Assembly: GCA_965224745.1 (NCBI GenBank)
Contig: CBDCZY010000009.1
Span: 744,001-808,000, forward strand
Length of the DNA: 64,000 nt
DNA from: CBDCZY01 sp965224745
Lineage (GTDB): Bacteria; Pseudomonadota; Gammaproteobacteria; Methylococcales; Methylomonadaceae
Direction: 5' to 3'
The notes under the pieces are model-generated. The model ran no database searches and had not been told where the DNA came from. It saw only the letters and a list, made by a program, of their open reading frames with translations. This document shows, piece by piece, positions 53,195 through 62,635 of this stretch; the stretch's first letter is position 1; every line of letters begins with the position of its first letter. The translations under genes and the position numbers were made by a program.

Positions 53195-56100
53195 ATGACT
53201 AGTCAGAATAATGAAGGTGATATGCCGTCAGAACGTTATAAAGAAGCCATCAAACTCTATAATCCGCAAAATGCATCAAATGCAACCATAAAAGATACCT
53301 TCGTTATTCGCTTAAAGGAATTCAACAAAATATGGAAGGATATTAAGAGCGCCGAAATGTTGCGCCCTGAGCAACATTACGTTATTCAAGGCATCAGAGG
53401 TTCAGGAAAAAGCACATTGCTGACTCGTTTGGCGATAGAAGTTGAAGAACATCAAACGCTTTCAAAATGGCTAATACCTATTCTTTTTAGAGAAGAAGAG
53501 TATGGCATTAACTCTTTATTTGCTTTTTGGGAACACATCGCCGAAGAATTAACAGAACACTTGGTGTATGCGGATCAGTTCATTGGTTTATCGGATGAAA
53601 TCGAGCAGTTTGAAAATAACCCTAAAGCAGCATTTAAACTTCTGGATAGCTATTTGATAAAGGCCAACAAAAAGATCATTCTGTTTATCGACAATATCGC
53701 GGAACTGTTTGAAATTTATTCAGAAAACGAAGAGGCAATGCTCGGAGAAGTCTTAAGTCAGAATAATAACATCAGGATCATTGGCGGCTCGGCGATCAGC
53801 CTGGAACACTTTTATGACAGCAAAGCTCCGTTTTATCAAATTTTTCACATTATCACCCTGCAAGAAATCAATCAGCAGGAAACCAGCAGACTACTCCTTA
53901 AACTGGGGAAATATTTCGGAAATGAAGAAGAAAAAAAAATTAAACAACTGATAGATGAAGAACCGGAAAAGATTGAAACCCTTAGAAGGTTAACCGGAGG
54001 CATACCCCGAACCATCGTTTTGTTTTTCCATATTTTGATAGAAGGCCCAAGCGGTAGCGCCTTTCAATACCTTGAAGATACCCTGGATAAGGTTTCACCC
54101 ATTTATAAACACAGGATGGATGATCTTTCCAAACAACAAAAACCCATCGTTCATGCGATAGCAAAAAACTGGGATGCCATTTCCGCCAAGGAAATAGCAA
54201 AAAATACTCGCATTGATAGCAAGCAAGTCTCCGCCCAATTAAATCAATTACAAAAGCAATGGCTAATCGAAAAAATCCCCACTTCAACCAAAAATCACAT
54301 GTATACGTTGCAGGAACGGTTTTTTAATATCTGGTATCTGATGCGTTACGGCCGCCGCAAAGACCGTAATAAATTAATTTGGTTGACCCGTTTTTTTGAG
54401 ATATGGTGTTCAAAAGATCAACTAACAGAACGCGCCCGGCTTTTTCATCAGTCACTATTGCAAAACCCAGACCCAAGGGGCGCAATGATCTATGCCACAG
54501 CCCTGATTAACAGTGATAACCTCAAAATTACAGAGAAAGAGCAAGTTTATAATAAAACACGCTCCCATCTTGAACGAACGGGTTATAGCGAACTTGCCAA
54601 GGAGTTACCTATCATAAGCCCAGATCAATACCTACAGCAAGGTGTTCAATTGCTTAAATCAGGAACGTTTAATGAGGCAGAAACTTATATTCGCAAAAGC
54701 ATAGAAGCACGCATTCACAAAGCCATAGAAGCAAACAATATGCCCATCCGGCTAGCTGGCACAAAAATGTATAGCAATTTGGGCAATCTACTTAAGGAAC
54801 GCAAACACAACGACAACAACAACGATACCGAAGCCAATTACAAGCTGGCCATCGAACACAATGACTCGGATGCGTATAACGATCTAGGCGTTCTATTCCT
54901 TGAACGCAAACAGTACGACGACGCCGAAGCCAATTTCAAACTGGCCATCGAACACGGTAACACGGATGCGTATAATAATCTAGGCAATCTATTCAAGGAA
55001 CGCAAGCAGTACGACGATGCCGAAACCAATTACAAGCTGGCCATCGAACACGGTAACACGGATGCGTATAACAATTTGGGCGCTCTTCTCTTTATACGCA
55101 AGCAGTACGACGACGCCGAAGCCAATTTCAAACTGGCCATCGAACACGGTAACACGGATGCGTATAATAATCTAGGCAATCTATCCAAGGAACGCAAGCA
55201 GTACGACGATGCCGAAGCCTATTACAAGCTGGCCATCGAACACGGTAACACGGCTGCGTACAACAATCTGGGCAATCTATTATTCTTAGAGCGCGAGCAG
55301 TACGACGATGCCGCAGCCAATTACAAGCTAGCCATTCAACACGGGGACACGGGTGCGCATTTAATGTTGGGCATTCTATCCCACACCTGCAAGCAGTACG
55401 ACGACGCCGAAGCCAATTACAAGCTGGCCATCGAACACGGTAACACGGCTGCGTATAACAATCTGGGAAGTCTATTCAAGGAACGCAACCAGTATGACAA
55501 CGCTGAAACCAGTTTCAAGCTGGCCACCCAACATGGGTACACGGATGCGTATCGCAATCTGGGCGAGCTGTGCAAGGAACGCAAACAGTACGAAGATGCT
55601 GAAGCCAATTTCAAGCTGGCCATTGAACACGGTAACACGGAAGCCTATTTAAATTTGGGCATTCTATTCCGCGAACACAAGCAGTACGACGACGCCGAAG
55701 CCAATTACAAACTGGCTATTCAGCACGGCAACACAGATGCATGTTTAGATTTGGCCTATCTATTTCTCAAGCGCCAACAGTACGATAAAGCAGAATCAAG
55801 CTACCGACAAGCGATCGATTTAGGAGTAATAGGAGCTGACATTATGCTCGCCAGGCTTTATGTCGAAACGGCTCAGACGAATAAAAAAGCAAAAGCGCTT
55901 AGTCTTGCTCTTGGTGCAGTTAAGAATTATCCTAATAACTTTGCCAGCTTACATACACTAGCATCAGTCGCGCTTTGGACTAGTGAATTTGACATTGCTC
56001 AGGACAGCATAGAAAAAATACTGTCAACTGAATGCTGGCAACAGGACATTGGTAATGAAAAGAATTTTATTGATTTGTTAATACAGCTTTTAGCTAAAGA

Positions 56101-56284
56101 CCAAATCAACCTGTTTGACAAATGGCAGCAACAGTATGATCTGGCAGATAAATTAAAACCACTTTATTATGCATTTCTCAATTTAGTGCCGGAAAAATAT
56201 CCGAATGAATTGCTAAGAATGGGCTCTGAATTAAAAGAAACAGTCGATGAAATACTCGATAAAATTGCACTTTATAAAGAATGA
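53195..56284 (+). CDS. STAND-like P-loop NTPase with winged helix and TPR/Sel1-like repeat array
   Basis: 1029 aa. N-terminal AAA/STAND-type NTPase: Walker A GIRGSGKST (66-74), Walker B IILFIDNIAE (161-170, D166), a sensor-like RIIGGSAISLEHF, and RRLTGGIPRTIVLFFHI near 265-281. A winged-helix region follows (about 320-370: AISAKEIAKNTRIDSKQVSA, with ERFFNIWYLMRYG after it), then an array of about ten 32-residue repeats of the form YNNLGNLFKERKQYDDAEAN plus YKLAIEHGNTDA, and a helical C terminus. This is the plan of signal-sensing NTPases whose repeats bind a trigger. No effector domain (nuclease, TIR, protease) is visible, so if it is a defence or regulatory protein it must act through a partner or by itself. 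It has its own promoter and ribosome-binding site. It lies in an accessory insert and no gene follows on its strand before the insertion sequence. Confidence 0.75.
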   Translation: MTSQNNEGDMPSERYKEAIKLYNPQNASNATIKDTFVIRLKEFNKIWKDIKSAEMLRPEQHYVIQGIRGSGKSTLLTRLAIEVEEHQTLSKWLIPILFREEEYGINSLFAFWEHIAEELTEHLVYADQFIGLSDEIEQFENNPKAAFKLLDSYLIKANKKIILFIDNIAELFEIYSENEEAMLGEVLSQNNNIRIIGGSAISLEHFYDSKAPFYQIFHIITLQEINQQETSRLLLKLGKYFGNEEEKKIKQLIDEEPEKIETLRRLTGGIPRTIVLFFHILIEGPSGSAFQYLEDTLDKVSPIYKHRMDDLSKQQKPIVHAIAKNWDAISAKEIAKNTRIDSKQVSAQLNQLQKQWLIEKIPTSTKNHMYTLQERFFNIWYLMRYGRRKDRNKLIWLTRFFEIWCSKDQLTERARLFHQSLLQNPDPRGAMIYATALINSDNLKITEKEQVYNKTRSHLERTGYSELAKELPIISPDQYLQQGVQLLKSGTFNEAETYIRKSIEARIHKAIEANNMPIRLAGTKMYSNLGNLLKERKHNDNNNDTEANYKLAIEHNDSDAYNDLGVLFLERKQYDDAEANFKLAIEHGNTDAYNNLGNLFKERKQYDDAETNYKLAIEHGNTDAYNNLGALLFIRKQYDDAEANFKLAIEHGNTDAYNNLGNLSKERKQYDDAEAYYKLAIEHGNTAAYNNLGNLLFLEREQYDDAAANYKLAIQHGDTGAHLMLGILSHTCKQYDDAEANYKLAIEHGNTAAYNNLGSLFKERNQYDNAETSFKLATQHGYTDAYRNLGELCKERKQYEDAEANFKLAIEHGNTEAYLNLGILFREHKQYDDAEANYKLAIQHGNTDACLDLAYLFLKRQQYDKAESSYRQAIDLGVIGADIMLARLYVETAQTNKKAKALSLALGAVKNYPNNFASLHTLASVALWTSEFDIAQDSIEKILSTECWQQDIGNEKNFIDLLIQLLAKDQINLFDKWQQQYDLADKLKPLYYAFLNLVPEKYPNELLRMGSELKETVDEILDKIALYKE
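54835..55790 (+). repeat. Ten or so tandem 96-bp coding repeats
   Basis: The repeat-array DNA has a 96-bp period, with blocks such as CAGTACGACGACGCCGAAGC and GAACACGGTAACACGGATGC recurring almost unchanged. Similarity between neighbours is far above that needed for the protein, which points to recent duplication or gene conversion. Repeat number may vary between strains. Confidence 0.85.
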
Positions 56285-56339
56285 TAGGCAGCCTTGGTTG
56301 AAGTCTGCTCAGGGGTACTGATTTTGGCTATTGTTTAAC

Positions 56340-58462
56340 TTAACCCATCTTCGTGACTTATATTTACAATATCCTGTTATTTCAATAAGTTAAAATTTTC
56401 AATCTGTTTCAGTTGGCACTACAGATTTTTTTTATCGATAATTGTTTTACATTGACCAATGAGGTCGGGTTTAATATTCAAAGCTTCATAAATTTGTTTC
56501 TGACGTAGCTCCGCCTTCGTTGTTGTCCGCAGGTGAATCATTTTATGATCATCCGTTGGTAAGGTCATGGTGATACGTTGCTGTGTCGACATGATGTTGC
56601 GAATACTGTCCCAGCTTAAATGAATGCCCTGTTGCTTCAGTTGATAGCGCAGCGTATGCACCAGATGATAAGCCAGCAAAGTAATGAACAAGTGGCCGGT
56701 GACACGGTCTTCTTTTTGGTGGTAAACCGGGCGCAAGCCCAGTTCAGTTTTCAAGCTTCGAAAGGTGGCTTCGATCTCGGTCAGCATGATGTAGGTTGTC
56801 CACAGTTGTTCTTCAGACCAGTCGGGGATATTGGTTCTGAGGCAATAGACACCACAGTGTTGATCGTTCTGTTTACTTTGAGGTTCACGTTGCCATTCAA
56901 GCCGGATGGCGTTTTTTTTCTCGTCATCGGTTATGACGTCAATGCGGTAGTCTTGCGAAACCCGCCGGTTTTTTTCGCGCAGTCGACCGATCCGTTCCAG
57001 TATTTTGCTGTATTTTTTGATCGTCCCTTTTTTGTTTAAGCCCGCATCAAGCTTGTTGAGTGCTTCTTCCATGCGAACATGGAAGCGGTTTCGGATAGCC
57101 TGCTCTTTTTTTTGTTTTTGTTCGGAGTGACAATAGAGCCGGGTTTCGTGGGTGTCTTGATCTGTTTCGCGATAAACACACACCTGACTGTGTTCGGTTT
57201 CTCTCACCATCACAGCATCGTCCTGATCGGTGGGATTGATCACGGATCGCTCTCGACTGACCACCAGATAATGATAGCCCTGCTCGATTAACCAGGCGAT
57301 GTTGTCGGCACTGGCAATACCGGCATCCATGATGATCACAGGTTTTGTGACCTGCGGTAATGGCTGTTTTTTTTGTAGTCCATCCAGCATTAACTCCAAG
57401 GTGCCCGGCTCACTGGCATTACCCGGGAAAACCTGACTGCTCAGAGGAAATCCCTCACCATCCAACACCAGTCCCAGCGTCACCAAGGGACAATCACTGC
57501 GTTTTTCTTTGGAACGACCGAACTGGGCTTTGGGGTTTTGGTGACACTGCCCTTCAAAATAGGTATTGGTCAAATCGTATAGCACAATACTACGGTTCAA
57601 TTCGAATAAGGTTTGCTCTTGCTCGGACAGAAACGTTTCCAGTGCCGTCTGGTGTTTGAGCAATTTATCGCTGATCGTATAAAGCCGTGTCAGGCTGGTA
57701 TGGCCATAGTCATGGTCAAGCAGTTCTCCCAACGCTGAGCGTGATTGTAGCCAATCATGGGTGTGCAATTCACTGCCCGGTGAAACCACACGGCCGATAA
57801 TGTTACCGATGGCCGCAGCGAGTTCGACTTTATTAAAACCCAGTGCGGTGAGCTTCTGATCCAGTTGTAGTTGCATAACCGCATGCCACGCCAGCGTTTC
57901 AACACCGATACTGCGGGCTTGAAGGGTTTCGACATGATTGATATCAACCGTGTGATAATCGGGTTCTGGACTGGCAGCATCCACCGGTTGGGCCAGCTTA
58001 GCGATGATAAGCGCACTGTAACGCTGGGCTGAGGCTTCCAGGCATTGCGTTAACTCATCGGCTACATGAAACAATTCTTGCTGATGAGGCTCACAGCCTT
58101 GTAACAATTGTTCAATCCTGGCTGTCAGCAAGGGCCAGTGCTCTGGATCAATGGCGAAGTCTTTGCCTAGATTCAGTAAGGTGCGTTGCTTTACTTTCCT
58201 TCCCACGCGAACGGATTCAACGATCCGATAGGTGAAGTAGGCCCCGCCATTATCCAGGGATTTCGTTTTGGTTTTTCGAATATACATGTCCCTAGCATTA
58301 ATGAAAAACCGGGGAAAATCAAGGGTCAAAAAGACGAAAATGGCACTACCGAGCGGATCTGAAAAAAACACCGTTGAAAGGTAAGGTTTTTTTTCATGGA
58401 ATCATTCGATGAAAACAAAATATCAATAACTTAGCGATGTCAAAGTCACGAAGATGGGTTAA
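56340..58462 (-). mobile_element. Intact IS1634-family element
   Basis: 2.1 kb with 20-bp terminal repeats TTAACCCATCTTCGTGACTT at 56340-56359 and its complement at 58443-58462. One transposase gene. The first 660 bp or so (from 58462 down) match the truncated copy at 23108-23768 in opposite orientation. A target duplication was not clear by eye. Confidence 0.9.
56419..58287 (-). CDS. IS1634-family transposase
   Basis: 622 aa from the ATG at 58287 (MYIRKTKTKSLDNGG), which has TAGGGAC before it; a frame open to 58371 adds 28 residues with no ribosome-binding site. IS4-superfamily DDE transposase: SIVLYDLTNTYFEG with the first catalytic Asp, KPVIIMDAGIASADNIAWL with the second, then the long beta-strand insertion and a late YIMLTEIEATFRSLKTELGL with the catalytic Glu, followed by the Y-(2)-R-(3)-E-(6)-K-type stretch. 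Full length with no stop or frameshift, so the element should be active. Confidence 0.9.
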   Translation of the reverse strand: MYIRKTKTKSLDNGGAYFTYRIVESVRVGRKVKQRTLLNLGKDFAIDPEHWPLLTARIEQLLQGCEPHQQELFHVADELTQCLEASAQRYSALIIAKLAQPVDAASPEPDYHTVDINHVETLQARSIGVETLAWHAVMQLQLDQKLTALGFNKVELAAAIGNIIGRVVSPGSELHTHDWLQSRSALGELLDHDYGHTSLTRLYTISDKLLKHQTALETFLSEQEQTLFELNRSIVLYDLTNTYFEGQCHQNPKAQFGRSKEKRSDCPLVTLGLVLDGEGFPLSSQVFPGNASEPGTLELMLDGLQKKQPLPQVTKPVIIMDAGIASADNIAWLIEQGYHYLVVSRERSVINPTDQDDAVMVRETEHSQVCVYRETDQDTHETRLYCHSEQKQKKEQAIRNRFHVRMEEALNKLDAGLNKKGTIKKYSKILERIGRLREKNRRVSQDYRIDVITDDEKKNAIRLEWQREPQSKQNDQHCGVYCLRTNIPDWSEEQLWTTYIMLTEIEATFRSLKTELGLRPVYHQKEDRVTGHLFITLLAYHLVHTLRYQLKQQGIHLSWDSIRNIMSTQQRITMTLPTDDHKMIHLRTTTKAELRQKQIYEALNIKPDLIGQCKTIIDKKNL

Positions 58463-58555
58463 AGTAAAAGCGAGAATCAATGCCTTACCTTACTGATATT
58501 ATGAGAAAAAGATAATGGCTGAAATCGTCGCTCATGAAGGAAACAAATTAACGCT

Positions 58556-59101
58556 TCAAGTCACGGCCAAAGGTAGCAATACGATATAAAGCCCCGGCAG
58601 GTAGCCGCCATACGCTTTGGCCCAACAAGTAATGGACAGAGCCGCTGCTGTAAACAGCAAGTTAAACATGATCTTGCGATTGGCCCGACAAATTGCACTT
58701 AACTGCCAAGGTAGCGTAAAGACCAGGTGATGATATTCAGCCGATAAAATGTCCGATAGCCTTTCATCCGTCCAGATATCCGTCGCTACTTTACCGTAGG
58801 ATGAACAAAAGCGGGATTTACAGCTATGTGGAATTAATTGCACCGATGAACACTGCGGGCATTCATAAAGGTGAAAACCTAATTGGCCGGTCCGGCATGA
58901 TAAGATCTTCTGGACATTTTCAGTCACGGCTTCGCTTATAGTGCCGGTAGCCGCTGGCAATAAGATTCCCGGTAGCGGGTAAAGATCATTTGTAAGGTGA
59001 CTGCAGCGGAAAAATATTCCATAATCGCCTGTATCCATTTCGTTTGAAACAAACAAATTACTCTTTTTACAGCCGAATGGGTAGTGATTATCCTTTTTCA
59101 A
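58556..59101 (-). pseudogene. IS91-family transposase remnant
   Basis: The N-terminal zinc-binding region of IS91 transposases is visible: GFHLYECPQCSSVQLIPHSC and KSRFCSSYGKVATDIW, where the fourth cysteine of the family's CSSC is replaced by Tyr. WAKAYGGYLPGLYIV follows, then a frameshift near 58570 (the other frame would read TFGRDLKR) and no catalytic tyrosine region. It is a decayed fragment; no intact IS91 is in the window. Together with the IS1634 element it marks the right side of the accessory insert. Confidence 0.75.
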
Positions 59102-59160
59102 TCAATTTGCGAAGCTATGTTCTTTAAAATTGTCATGAAAACGCTAAAAGTAAGTTGAAA

Positions 59161-60375
59161 TTACAACAAGTTTTCCCCTCGAGCCAATTTCGGTAAATGC
59201 CCTTCCAGCCCCATGGCGTGACGCATCACCATTTTTTTTGCTGGCAACACTTTTTCAGCTAAACTCAAACCAACATTTCGTAACATTTTAAGCGGGATAA
59301 TCTGATTACTAAAGACCCGATAAAAAGCTTCTAAGGTAGCGATCATGATTTGGTTATCTTTTCGACGCATAGCTTCATATCGTTCTAATGTAGTCAAGCT
59401 TCCGATATCTTGTTGATGCAAGTGGCTGTCTACTAAAACTTGAGCTAGTGCAGCCGCATCCAGCAAGCCAATATTGACACCCTGGCCTGCCAGCGGATTG
59501 ACCATATGCGCAGAGTCACCGACTAAAGCAACGCCTTCCTTGACATAATGCAAGGCATGCAGCCTTTTCAAAGGAAAACTGGCCTTACCTAAAATACGCG
59601 ATACTTCACCCAACGCACTAGGGAAAGTGTGTAATAATTCGGTCAGCAACGAACCATTATCTAACATCTTTAGCCGTCTAATTTCATCGGCCGAATGATA
59701 CCAAACTAATGAAGCATGTGGGCCATCCAACGGTAAAAAAGCCTGAGGGCCCGATGGAACAAATCGCTGCCATGTAATATCTTGTTGATCATAAGCCGTT
59801 TCTACAGAAAGCACCATAGCTTGCTGTTCATAATCACAACTATTGACACCAATACCAGCGACTTGACGAACTTGTGATTGTCCACCATCAGCGCCTACTA
59901 TGCACCTTCCCGAAATTGTTCTTTCATCTTCCAGGGTAATCAAAGATTCAGTAGCCGAATAATGCATTTTGTTAATAATCGATGGACAATATAGGTCTAC
60001 ATTGTCAAAATCAGCAAGACGATCTAAAAAAGCGAGTTGAATAATTCGATTTTCAACAATGTAACCCAACGCATCCTGCTGAATTTCGTGGCTATCAAAA
60101 GTAGTATCGCCGCTAGCTTCCCAGACACGCATTCGAGAGTAAGGACAAAACCTCCGTTTGGTTATACCTGACCAGGCGCCGACTGATTCTAATATCTTTT
60201 TAGACGCGATGCTGAGAGCCGAAACTCTTAAGTCATGGGACTGATCGGAAGTAAAAGATTTTGGCTGGTGTTTTTCAAAAATAGCGACCTTTAACGGCGT
60301 TTTTCCAAGACAGCAAGCTAAAGCGGCACCAACCATGCCGCCGCCAACTATTAGTACGTCGTATTGATCTTTCAT
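59161..60375 (-). CDS. ubiF: 3-demethoxyubiquinol-type FAD hydroxylase UbiF
   Basis: 404 aa. FAD-binding GGGMVGAALA (11-20); LRVSALSIASKKILESVGAW; RMRVWEAS; LGYIVENRIIQLAFL; IVGADGGQSQVRQVAGIGV; WQRFVPSGPQAFLPLDGP and VALVGDSAHMVNPLAGQGVN all match UbiF more closely than UbiH or UbiI. The enzyme adds a hydroxyl to the ubiquinone ring late in synthesis (C6) with NAD(P)H and oxygen. No signal peptide; cytoplasmic or membrane-bound with the Ubi complex. It is monocistronic on the minus strand, with the accessory insert immediately downstream. Confidence 0.9.
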   Translation of the reverse strand: MKDQYDVLIVGGGMVGAALACCLGKTPLKVAIFEKHQPKSFTSDQSHDLRVSALSIASKKILESVGAWSGITKRRFCPYSRMRVWEASGDTTFDSHEIQQDALGYIVENRIIQLAFLDRLADFDNVDLYCPSIINKMHYSATESLITLEDERTISGRCIVGADGGQSQVRQVAGIGVNSCDYEQQAMVLSVETAYDQQDITWQRFVPSGPQAFLPLDGPHASLVWYHSADEIRRLKMLDNGSLLTELLHTFPSALGEVSRILGKASFPLKRLHALHYVKEGVALVGDSAHMVNPLAGQGVNIGLLDAAALAQVLVDSHLHQQDIGSLTTLERYEAMRRKDNQIMIATLEAFYRVFSNQIIPLKMLRNVGLSLAEKVLPAKKMVMRHAMGLEGHLPKLARGENLL

Positions 60376-60611
60376 AAGTTTCTAACTGTATTTGATAAAA
60401 TTTATATCTTTCGCTTGACCAAAATGAAAAACATGAAATTGCTGATCGACCATGGTATCTTTTGGTGGTTTTAGGTTCGTAATAATGATAATACTCATCT
60501 GGATAAAAAAACCACCCTCATTTTACCTCAAAACAACTCCTGGAAGATATCCATCTACCTACAGGTTGTAACATGTAAAACATTTAATATCATGACAACT
60601 ATTACCCATGA
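60376..60611. other. Divergent intergenic region before the CysJ-like relic
   Basis: About 236 bp. It should contain the ubiF promoter on the minus strand. No gene or RNA seen. A TGA at 60609-60611 closes the frame that enters the relic from the left. Confidence 0.5.
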
Positions 60612-60800
60612 GGAAAAAAATGGTTCTTCTTTGGCGATCGAAATGCTGCTGAAGATTATATCTATCAACAAGAGCTTGAATCTATGCAACGTAGTGGTAT
60701 TCTCACTAGACTGGATTTGCCATTTTCAAAAGATCAAGCAGCGGATTATGTCATTCAACTGAAGCAACAAAAAACCTGTTACTACATTCTTAAACAATAA
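60612..60800 (+). pseudogene. Relic of the C terminus of a CysJ/CPR-type flavoprotein reductase
   Basis: 63 codons in one open frame ending in TAA at 60798-60800, with a stop immediately upstream and no proper start. It reads KKWFFFGDRNAAEDYIYQQE, then LESMQRSGILTRLDLPFSKD, then VIQLKQQKTCYYILKQ: the well-known NADPH-binding C terminus of sulfite reductase flavoprotein and cytochrome P450 reductase-type enzymes (FFG-R--DFLYQ-E). The upstream FAD and flavodoxin domains are absent. It ends two bases before ettA, so ettA may have been separated from its old promoter by this deletion. Confidence 0.75.
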
Positions 60801-60802
60801 CT

Positions 60803-62467
60803 ATGGCTCAATACATATACACGATGAACCGGGTGGGAAAAGTTGTACCTCCCAAACGAACTATTTTGAAGGATATTTCACTGTCTTTTTTCCCGGGCGC
60901 CAAAATTGGTGTTCTAGGATTAAACGGCTCAGGAAAATCTTCTCTTTTGAAGATTATGGCGGGAATAGATAAAGAAATAGATGGCGAAGCCAGGCCTCAA
61001 CCTGGTATTAAGATCGGCTATCTGGCTCAGGAACCCCATCTTGACCCAGATAAAACCGTTCGAGGTAATGTTGAAGAGAGCGTTGCTGAAATTAAGGCAC
61101 TACTCATTCGTTTTGATGAAGTTAGCAATGCTTTTGGTGAACCTGACGCTGATTTTGACGCACTTTTAGCAGAGCAAGGAGCATTACAAGATCAAATTGA
61201 TGCTGCTGGCGCTTGGGAACTTGACAGAAAGCTTGAAATTGCAGCAGATGCTCTTCGAATTCCTGATTGGGATGCAGATGTAACCAAGTTATCAGGGGGC
61301 GAAAAAAGACGTGTCGCGCTATGTAAATTATTACTTTCCAACCCTGATATGCTGCTGTTAGATGAACCAACAAACCATTTGGATGCTGAATCGGTCGCTT
61401 GGTTGGAACGTTTTCTACACGAATATCCTGGAACTGTGGTAGCAGTTACTCATGATCGCTATTTTTTAGACAATGTTGCCGGCTGGATTTTAGAATTAGA
61501 CCGCGGTCACGGTATTCCTTGGGAAGGCAATTATTCCTCGTGGCTGGAACAAAAAGAGCAACGCTTGGAAATGGAAGAAAAGCAAGCCTCATCAAGACAA
61601 AAAGCAATGAAAGCCGAATTGGAATGGGTTCGCTCCAACCCCAAAGGGCGACATGCAAAAAGCAAAGCTCGGCTAGCTCGTTTTGAAGAGCTGGCTACAA
61701 AGGAAGCACAGCAGCGCAATGAAACCCAAGCCATTTTTATACCGCATGGACCACGCCTTGGCGATATTGTTGTCACCGCTGAACATGTAGCAAAAGGATT
61801 TGGAGACCAGTTGTTAGTTGATGATTTGAATTTTAATTTACCACCTGGTGGTATCGTTGGTATTATTGGGCCTAATGGCGCGGGTAAAACAACCCTGTTT
61901 CGAATGATCGCTGGACTTGAAAAGCCTGATTCGGGGACACTGCGTTTAGGCGATTCCGTAAAATTGGCCTATGTAGATCAACTTCGGGATGATCTGGATG
62001 GTAACAAAACGGTTTGGGAGCAAATTTCTGATGGGCTGGACAACATCCAGGTAGGAAATTATCAAACGCCTTCCCGCGCCTACGTTGGCCGTTTTAATTT
62101 TAAAGGATCTGACCAACAAAAAAGGATCGGTGATCTCTCTGGTGGTGAGCGAAACCGGGTACACTTAGCCAACCTGCTTAAGAGCGGTGGAAATCTATTG
62201 CTCCTCGACGAACCAACTAATGATCTGGATGTAGAAACGCTTCGAGCATTAGAAGAAGCATTACTGGCCTTTCCTGGTTGCGCCGTAGTAATCTCGCATG
62301 ACCGTTGGTTTTTGGATAGGATAGCTACTCATATGCTTGCTTTTGAAGGTGATAGCAAAGTCGTTTGGTTTGAAGGTAACTATGCAGACTATGAGGCAGA
62401 TCGCCACAGACGCCTGGGTACTGATGCTGATAACCCTCATCGCATCAAATATAAAAAACTTTCGTGA
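60803..62467 (+). CDS. ettA: Energy-dependent translational throttle ATPase EttA (ABC-F)
   Basis: 554 aa. Two ABC domains in tandem: Walker A GLNGSGKSS (39-47) and signature LSGGEKRRVAL; second Walker A GPNGAGKTT (about 356-364) and signature LSGGERNRVHL; LLLDEPTNHLDAES and LLLDEPTNDLD Walker B motifs. The interdomain linker is rich in Glu, Lys and Arg, as in the PtIM arm that touches tRNA in the ribosome E site. EttA holds translation back at the first elongation step when ADP is high. No membrane domain. Start at the ATG two bases after the CysJ-like relic; no strong ribosome-binding site is visible. Confidence 0.96.
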   Translation: MAQYIYTMNRVGKVVPPKRTILKDISLSFFPGAKIGVLGLNGSGKSSLLKIMAGIDKEIDGEARPQPGIKIGYLAQEPHLDPDKTVRGNVEESVAEIKALLIRFDEVSNAFGEPDADFDALLAEQGALQDQIDAAGAWELDRKLEIAADALRIPDWDADVTKLSGGEKRRVALCKLLLSNPDMLLLDEPTNHLDAESVAWLERFLHEYPGTVVAVTHDRYFLDNVAGWILELDRGHGIPWEGNYSSWLEQKEQRLEMEEKQASSRQKAMKAELEWVRSNPKGRHAKSKARLARFEELATKEAQQRNETQAIFIPHGPRLGDIVVTAEHVAKGFGDQLLVDDLNFNLPPGGIVGIIGPNGAGKTTLFRMIAGLEKPDSGTLRLGDSVKLAYVDQLRDDLDGNKTVWEQISDGLDNIQVGNYQTPSRAYVGRFNFKGSDQQKRIGDLSGGERNRVHLANLLKSGGNLLLLDEPTNDLDVETLRALEEALLAFPGCAVVISHDRWFLDRIATHMLAFEGDSKVVWFEGNYADYEADRHRRLGTDADNPHRIKYKKLS

Positions 62468-62504
62468 TTTTTACTAAGGATCGAAGGCGCAATAATAAAC
62501 GAAT

Positions 62505-62608
62505 TTTGACTTGTTATTTTGTCCGTCTTCTGCGATGTAGCAACAGCTGCGGAGCCTGCTATGCGCCTGTTGCTACGCCTTGAAGAGAAACAAAAATCCT
62601 GCGTCAAA
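62505..62608. repeat. Palindromic dispersed repeat, copy 3 of 3
   Basis: Bounded by TTTGAC (62505-62510) and GTCAAA (62603-62608), in the opposite orientation to copy 1. The hairpin GTAGCAACAG...CTGTTGCTAC is intact here. It lies in the gap between ettA and tusE, where it may also help to end both transcripts. Confidence 0.65.
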
Positions 62609-62635
62609 CTTTAGTATATTATTAAATACTTTCTC

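Noticed and set aside
54838..55638. Minus-strand frames of 60-75 residues with repeated text across the repeat array
   Set aside because: They are shadows of the 96-bp coding repeats; their repetition follows from the plus-strand gene.
54835..55790. Regular tandem repeats considered as a CRISPR array
   Set aside because: The unit is 96 bp, fully coding, with no spacer of unrelated sequence, and no cas gene is present.
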